This document shows positions 57,600-64,000 of a stretch of 64,000 nucleotides of DNA, piece by piece; within the stretch, counting starts at the first letter, position 1; every line of letters starts with the position of its first letter. The stretch covers positions 511,001-575,000 of the forward strand of contig OZ020518.1 in assembly GCA_963971425.1 (NCBI GenBank). The letters run 5' to 3'. Both the position numbers and the translations under genes were made by a program. The stretch is from Bryoerythrophyllum caledonicum (taxonomy: Eukaryota > Streptophyta > Bryopsida > Pottiales > Pottiaceae). The notes under the pieces are model-generated. The model worked only from the letters and a program-made list of their open reading frames with translations, had not been told where the DNA came from and ran no database searches.

Positions 57600-58060
57600 G
57601 TAGGTGCAAGAATTACCACGACTTTTTACAAGTCTTGAGTGTAGAAAGCCAGAGCCCCCAAAGACAGAAGCACAAACATTGCGACATGACGTACGTCACA
57701 GACACGGAGTTAAGGATGTCAGGGCTCATGTTGCACTGCTCTTGCTCAAGTTCATTCATCAGCTTCTTTGAACATGCGGTCTCTGGTTTGATGAGGAAGC
57801 GTATGATGAACCAGGGATCATGGCTGGTCCATTCTGGCAGTGGTTCTGGCATCAGGCAGGCGGGAGGTTGGCTGGTGATGAGCTACACCTGAGAATGAAT
57901 TGAAAATTATTTTGAATGAGTTGTTTAGGGCTACACGTGAATCTGTAGTGGTCATGCGTACCGCATTCATCGCACTTGTCCAGTCCCTTCTTGATGATGT
58001 TGATGATGATGATGATGTTGTGGAAGTGCTGCTCGGATGTTCCTATCTGCACATGGAATA
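57600..58060 (-). other. Coding-like stretch of unknown identity
   Basis: On the - strand two adjacent frames look protein-like: GLDKCDECGTHDHYRFTCSP within 57852-58052 (a CX2C plus a later Cys, possibly metal-binding) and HDPWFIIRFLIKPETACSKK followed by a hydrophobic end within 57613-57852. An acceptor-like ttctcag and a donor-like CAG|GTGTAG occur at the junction. Starts are lacking. It may hold exons of an unidentified gene on the same strand as the repeat-protein gene, or be a relic. A (gat)n tract lies near 58000. Confidence 0.2.
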
Positions 58061-58919
58061 TCCAAAACCATGCAGTGAACCTCAGCTTAAGATGTACGCC
58101 ATTGAAGGCTGAATCAAAATTGTGAACTTTTAAAGCTCAGATTTGCACACATTCTTCGCACACTTTTCAAAGATTTTGGAGTTCTGGAACTCTTGAAATA
58201 TCTTGGAATAAATTGTTAAATACACAATATACACTCATACACACATGATCTTGGTCTAAAACTTTGATTGTAATCTGTTCATAAGCGACTCTCCAATGTT
58301 TTGTGCGTGTTGATCTTCCTAATCACATTAAAAATGTTATTCTGAAGGAAAATATAGGTTTTGGAATATCTTTGTATACAATCCAGCACACAAAAGATGA
58401 AAATTCATTAGGCATGCGTAAATATGAACTTCACGTATTGTATGTCAATGCAAACTTGCTATCAACATAGTGCTTGTTTGAACCTCGTCTATTATAGGTA
58501 ATTTTCCTGCAAGATTATATTGATTTGTGAAATAGTATCAATTTTCATTATTGAAATTGGTTGGCTTCAAACACTATTATCCCCCAAAGGTTACATCTTG
58601 AGTTAAACTCAACTTTGTAAGGTTAGATACTAAGTTTAGACATTCTATTTCCTCCTCCAATAGGTGTTCGAAGGCAAATTTTCCATTGGTAAAAAATATG
58701 TGAGTAGTGTGGGGTTCAAGAATGTACATCATTATATAATGGATTTTATACAAGTGTAGATTTGGAAGGAGAACTCCAATCCAAGCGTGAATGAGAAGTG
58801 TGTCATGTTTCTGTTATCCTAAATATTTGCACTCTAACTCATCTCTTTTAGAATACAAAAATATGAGTTGACAGGAATAATTTACAAGATGACTACATTT
58901 GCTAGTGGATGTTGGAGGA
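58061..58919. other. AT-rich stretch downstream of the repeat-protein gene
   Basis: No supported gene. The part nearest 58919 should include the 3' UTR of the repeat-protein gene. Confidence 0.4.
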
Positions 58920-61900
58920 TCATGAATGCTTGTGAGGTTTGAAAGCGTGTCTGAACCTCTCGCGCAAATGCTTGAACGGATGCTTGCTCTTTCCTTCCAC
59001 AATTGTACCGTCAGCCCTCTTCTCTTCCACTCTCAAAGAGCCTGAGGATGCCTCCGAACGGAGAGAGTTTGATCCCGGACGGAGAGAGTTTGATCTCCCC
59101 TTCTCGTTGTCGTGCCGCTTCTTCTCCCTGAGCGCGGAGGGCTTGGGATCCGTGATAAAGTTTGTAAAGGAGCCACATCCCTGTGCACACAACAAGCAAT
59201 GTAAGCTCAGATTCGTCAATTCACACTTTACAAGAGTCTCTCAGAGTCCATAGCCACATTCATGTAATGACAGAATCTAGAACTCCTTATTCTGTTCGAT
59301 TGCTATTGTCTCGAACAAAGGTTTTGAAGATCTTACCATTTCAGAAGGTTTGAAGTCCTCCGTTGCTTTGTACTCGGATTCGCTGTATACGTGCTTGTCT
59401 TCCAGGATATCCCCAACGGAGGGATTCTGAGGCTTCGTCACCGACCTCACAGAATCAGTCTTGTCTGCAGCGCTAGGATTCTCGTGTACAGCAGGCTCTT
59501 CAAGTTTGGCACCTGCTTCAGCCATCAAAGGCTCCTTCGCAATAGGTTCTGCACCAGTGGGTGTCAATGGCGGCTCTGCACCTGCAAGCTCCAATCCAGT
59601 CTTTTCAGCAGGCTCGATGCTCTCTTGAGCAGCAGGCTCTTCGGATTTGGTACCTGCTTCCGCCATCAAAGGCACCTTGGCAATAGATTCCTCAACTGTC
59701 GGTGACTCTGCACTCGCAATTGGTTCCGGACCAGTCTTGTCTGCAGCAACGCTCTCTTGCACCGCATGCTCTTCAGATTTCGCACCTTCTTCAGCCATGA
59801 AAGGCTCCCTCAATATAGCTTCCTCGTCTGTGGACCTCGATGGTGACTCCAGACCCGCAAGCCCAGATGCACCAGTCTCATTTGCAGTAAAACTCTCTTG
59901 TGCAGCAGGCTCTTCATGTTTCACACCTGCTCCAGCCACCAAAGGCTCCCTCGCAACAGGCTCCTCGACTGTTGGTGACTCTGCATCTGGAATTTGCTCA
60001 AAACCGGTCCTCTCTGCAGCAACACTCTCTTGCACCGCATGCTCTTCGGGTTTGGCACCAGCTTCACCCATCAAAGGTTCCTGCACAATAGGTTCCCCAA
60101 CATCTGTAAGCTCCGAGACAATCTTATCTGCTGCAATGCTCTCGTCAGCAGCAGGCTCTTCGGATTTGGCTCCTGCTCCAGCTACCAGAGTCTCCTTCGC
60201 AACTGACTCCTCAGCTATCGGTGACAGTTCTGCACCCGCAATCTGCTCAGAACCAGACTTATCTGCAGCGACACTCTCTTGCACCGCATGCTCTTCGGGT
60301 TTGGCACCAGCTTCTTCACCCAGCAGAGTTTCCTTCACAATAGGTTCCTCAAAATCTGCAAGCTCCGAGCCATTCTTATCTTCCTCAGCGCTCTGGTAAG
60401 CAGCAGGCTCTTCCAATTTGGCACCCGCTCCAGCCAGCAGAGTTTCCTTCGCAATAGATTCCGCAACTATCGGTGACTCTGCACTTGCAAGCTCCGCTCC
60501 AGTATTACCTGCCGCTACACGAGACTCGTGTGCAGCAGGCTCTTCGGACTTGGCACCTGCTTCCGCCGTCAAAGGTTCCTTGGCAATAGATTCCTCAGCT
60601 GTCGGTGACTCTGCACTTGCAATTGGTTCCAGACCAGTCTTTTCTGCAGCAACGCTCTCTTGCACCGCATGCTCTTCAGATTTCGCACCTTCTTCAGCCA
60701 TGAAAGGCTCCCTCGAAATAGCCTCCTCGTCTGTGGACCTCAACGGTGACTCTAAACCCGCAAGCACAAATGCACCAGTCTCATTTGCAGCAAGACTCTC
60801 TAGTGCAGAAGATTCTTCAGATTTGGCATCTGCTTCAGCCACCAGAGTCTCCTTCGCAACAGGCTCCTCAACTATCGGTGCGAATTTTGCACCCGAAATT
60901 TGCTCAGAACCAGTCTCATCTGCTGCAATAATCTCTTGCACCGCATTCTCTTCGGGTTTGGCACCTTCTTCAGCCACCAAAGGCTCCTTCGCAACAGGCT
61001 CCTCGACTGTTGGTGACTCTGCATCTGGAATTTGCTCAGTATCAGTCCTCTCTGCAGCAACACTCTCTTGCACCGCATGCTCTTCTGGTTTGGCACCAGC
61101 TTCACCTGTCAAAGGTTCCTTCACAGCAGGTTCCTCGACATCTGCAAGCTCCGAACCAGTCTTATCGTCCGCAGCGCTCTCGTGAGCACCAGTCTCTTCC
61201 AATTTGGCACCTGCTCTAGCCACCAGAGTCTCTTTCGCAACAGGATTCTCAACAATCGCTGACTCTGCACTTGCAAGCTCGGATCCAGTCTTATCTGCCG
61301 CTACACGAGACTCTTGTGCCGCAGGTTCTTCGGATTGGGCATCTGCTTCCGCCATCAGAGGCTCCTTGGATATAGATTTCTCAACTATCGGAGACTCTGC
61401 ATTCTCAATTGGTTCCGAACCAGTCTTGTCTCCAGCAACGCTCTCTTGCACCGCATGCTCTTCAAATTTGGCACCTTCTTCAGCCACCAAAGGCTCCTCA
61501 ACTGTCGGTGACTCGGCATCTGCAATGTGCTCAAAACCAGTCTTATCTGCAGCAACAATCTCTTGCACCGCATGCTCTTCGGGTTTGGCACCTGCTTCAC
61601 TCATCAAAGGTTCCTGCACAATAGGTTCCCCAACATCTGTAAGCTCCGAACGAGTCATATCTTCCGCAGCGCTCTCGTGAGCAGCAGTCTCTTCCAATTT
61701 GGCTCCTGCTCCAGCCACCAGAGTCTCCTTCGCAACAGGCTCCTCAGCTATCGGTGACAGTTCTGCACCCGCAATATGCTCAGAATCAGTCATATCTGCA
61801 GCAACATTCTCTGGCACATGCTCTTTGGGTTCAGCACCAGCTTCAGCCACCAAAGGCTCCCTCGAAATAGTTTCCTCGTCTGTGGACCTCAACGATGACT

Positions 61901-64000
61901 CTAGACCCGCAAGCCCAGATCCACCAGTCTCATTTGCAGCAAAACTCTCTAATGCAGCAGGCTGTTCATGTTTGACACCTGCTTCAGCCACCAAAGGATC
62001 CCTCGCAACAGGCTCCTGAACTGCTGGTGATTCTGCATCTGCAATCTGCTGAGAACCAGCCATATCTCCAGCAACACTCTCTTGCACCGCATGCTCACCA
62101 CCTTCACCGATCAAAGGTTCCTTCACAATAGGTTCCTCGACATCTGCAAGCTCCGAACCAGTCTTATCTGCCGCAACGCTCTGGTGAGCAGCAGCCTCTT
62201 CCAATTTGGCACCTTCTTCAGCCACCAAAGGCTCCTCAACTGTCGGTGACTCGGCATCTGCAATGTGCTCAAAACCAGTCTTATCTGCAGCAACAATCTC
62301 TTGCACCGCATGCTCTTCGGGTTTGGCACCTGCTTCACTCATCAAAGGTTCCTGCACAATAGGTTCCCCAACATCTGTAAGCTCCGAACGAGTCATATCT
62401 TCCGCAGCGCTCTCGTGAGCAGCAGTCTCTTCCAATTTGGCTCCTGCTCCAGCCACCAGAGTCTCCTTCGCAACAGGCTCCTCAGCTATCGGTGACAGTT
62501 CTGCACCCGCAATATGCTCAGAATCAGTCATATCTGCAGCAACATTCTCTGGCACATGCTCTTTGGGTTCAGCACCAGCTTCAGCCACCAAAGGCTCCCT
62601 CGAAATAGTTTCCTCGTCTGTGGACCTCAACGATGACTCTAGACCCGCAAGCCCAGATCCACCAGTCTCATTTGCAGCAAAACTCTCTAATGCAGCAGGC
62701 TGTTCATGTTTGACACCTGCTTCAGCCACCAAAGGATCCCTCGCAACAGGCTCCTGAACTGCTGGTGATTCTGCATCTGCAATCTGCTGAGAACCAGCCA
62801 TATCTCCAGCAACACTCTCTTGCACCGCATGCTCACCACCTTCACCGATCAAAGGTTCCTTCACAATAGGTTCCTCGACATCTGCAAGCTCCGAACCAGT
62901 CTTATCTGCCGCAACGCTCTGGTGAGCAGCAGCCTCTTCCAATTTGGCACCTTCTTCAGCCACCAAAGGCTCCTCAACTGTCGGTGACTCGGCATCTGCA
63001 ATGTGCTCAAAACCAGTCTTATCTGCAGCAACAATCTCTTGCACCGCATGCTCTTCGGGTTTGGCACCTGCTTCACTCATCAAATGTTCCTTCACAATAG
63101 GTTCCCCAACATCTGTAAGCTCCGAACGAGTCATATCATCCGCAGCGCTCCCGTGAGCAACAGTCTCTTCCAATTTGGCTCCTGCTCCAGCCACCAGAGT
63201 CTCCTTCGCAACAGGCTCCTCAGCTATCGGTGACTCTGCAGTTGCAAGCTCGGATCCAGTCTTATCTGCCGCTACACGAGACTCTTGTGCCGCATGCTCT
63301 TCAGATTTGGAACCTTCTTCAGCCACCAAAGGCTCCTTCGCAACAGGCTCCTCGACTGTTGGTGACTCTGCATCTGGAATTTGCTCAAAACCGGTCCTCA
63401 ATGTAGCAACACTCTCTTGCACCGCATGCTCTTCGGGTTTGGCACCAGCTTCACCCATCAGAGGCTCCTTCACAATAGGTTCCCCAACATCTGCAAGCTC
63501 CGAACCAGTCTTATCGTCCGCAGCGCTCTCGTGAGCACCAGTCTCTTCCAATTTGGCACCTGCTCTAGCCACCAGAGTCTCTTTCGCAACAGGGTTCTCA
63601 ACAATCGCTGACTCTGCACTTGCAAGCTCGGATCCAGTCTTATCTGCCGCTACACGAGACTCTTGTGCCGCAGGTTCTTCGGATTTGGCACCTGCTTCCG
63701 CCACCATAGCCTCCTTGGATATAGATTCCTCAACATCTGTAAGCTCCGAGCCAGTCTTATCTTTCGCAGCGCTCTCGTGAGCAGCAAGCTCGTCCAATTT
63801 GGCACCTGCTCCAACCACTAAAGGCTGCTTCGCAACAGGCTCGTCACCCGTTGGTGACTCTGCACCTGCGATTTGCTCAGAACCAGTCTTATCTGCAGCA
63901 ACACTCTCTTGCACCGCATGCTCTTGGGGTTTGGCACCTGTTTCGCGCATCAAAGGCTCCTGTGACGCCAACTGAGGCTCCGAGGACGAGCGCACGGCGG
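58920..64000 (-). CDS. Long acidic Ala/Glu-rich tandem-repeat protein, 5' end outside the window
   Basis: Not recognised as a known family. The in-window exons are 59337 to the window edge (over 1550 codons) and 58920-59180 (86 codons plus stop). They are joined by a GT-AG intron whose donor ATG|GTAAGA and acceptor GTGCACAG|GG keep phase 0; without splicing the frame would add 20 residues and stop at 59277. The large exon encodes about 35 imperfect repeats of roughly 44-46 residues built on EEHAVQESVAADKTGSEQIA followed by DAESPTVEEPVAKEPLVAEA. They are rich in A, E, P, S, T and nearly free of aromatics, so probably disordered and very acidic. The last exon is basic: GCGSFTNFITDPKPSALREK, Ser/Arg repeats, then KHPFKHLRERFRHAFKPHKH. 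The frame is open to the window edge, and its apparent first codon there is GTG, so the true start lies beyond. It may be a stress/LEA-like or scaffold-type protein; this is only an analogy. Confidence 0.75.
61464..62939 (-). repeat. Two adjacent, apparently identical 738-bp copies within the repeat-protein gene
   Basis: Blocks 61464-62201 and 62202-62939 show no difference that I can see by eye. The length is 246 codons, so the frame is kept. A third, partial copy continues to about 63240 with visible substitutions. The other repeats of the gene are much more diverged, so this doubling is recent or artefactual. Confidence 0.85.

Noticed and set aside
59277..59336. Unspliced C-terminus of the repeat protein ending at 59277
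   Set aside because: A strong donor ATG|GTAAGA and an in-phase acceptor lead into a basic, coding-like exon, so the read-through end is probably intron.
59391..63780. Many + strand open frames of 60-255 codons opposite the repeat-protein exon
   Set aside because: They repeat with the same period as the coding repeats and arise because a stop-free repeat unit is copied. The - strand frame is continuous and ends at good splice sites.

Overview
The window is nuclear DNA of a land plant. It holds spliced genes for plant-type proteins: a GT37 xyloglucan-type fucosyltransferase, a K+-dependent vacuolar H+-pyrophosphatase and a SAL/AHL-type PAP phosphatase. Their introns are GT-AG, and telo-box-like AAACCCTA motifs occur in a leader and in introns. 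The species cannot be fixed from the sequence. The intron-poor genes and the transposon mix would fit a non-flowering land plant, but that is an inference. One 200-base N run at 51193-51392 marks a scaffold gap.

Layout: (1) 1 to about 8.3 kb is a decayed L1-type LINE: gag-like ORF1 with a broken zinc knuckle, a split endonuclease, and a reverse transcriptase broken by frameshifts. (2) 8.3-10 kb has tandem repeats and an unidentified, possibly spliced transcription unit. (3) 10.4-14.2 kb is a compact gene pair: a single-exon PAP phosphatase (+) with a TATA box and G-box, converging on a two-exon gene (-) for a 153-residue single-pass membrane protein whose intron is full of repeats. (4) 14.5-27.6 kb is a gene-poor repeat field with short terminal-inverted-repeat elements, some flanked by TTAA. 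(5) 28.1-34.5 kb is a nearly intact, AT-rich Helentron-type rolling-circle transposon (-): OTU protease ORF, Rep/helicase ORF, and a helicase tail fused to an endonuclease, with one in-frame TGA between the last two. A compound minisatellite lies next to it. (6) 36.8-37.0 kb has an EF-hand gene relic. (7) 39.8-42.6 kb is the three-exon fucosyltransferase (+). (8) 46.1-48.5 kb is the two-exon H+-pyrophosphatase (-). (9) 49-58 kb has minisatellites, several short inverted-repeat elements and a 1.3-kb foldback element. (10) 58.9-64.0 kb is the 3' part of a gene (-) for a very long acidic, Ala/Glu-rich repeat protein with a short basic C-terminal exon. It contains an apparently perfect 738-bp tandem duplication and runs off the window.

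The cellular genes have unrelated housekeeping or cell-wall roles (PAP/sulfur metabolism, tonoplast proton pumping, Golgi fucosylation) and show no sign of acting as one unit. The most unusual content is the Helentron with OTU and endonuclease domains, the group of TTAA-flanked elements, and the repeat-protein gene. Several conventional-looking open frames here begin only with GTG or TTG, so the starts given are the first plausible ATG.
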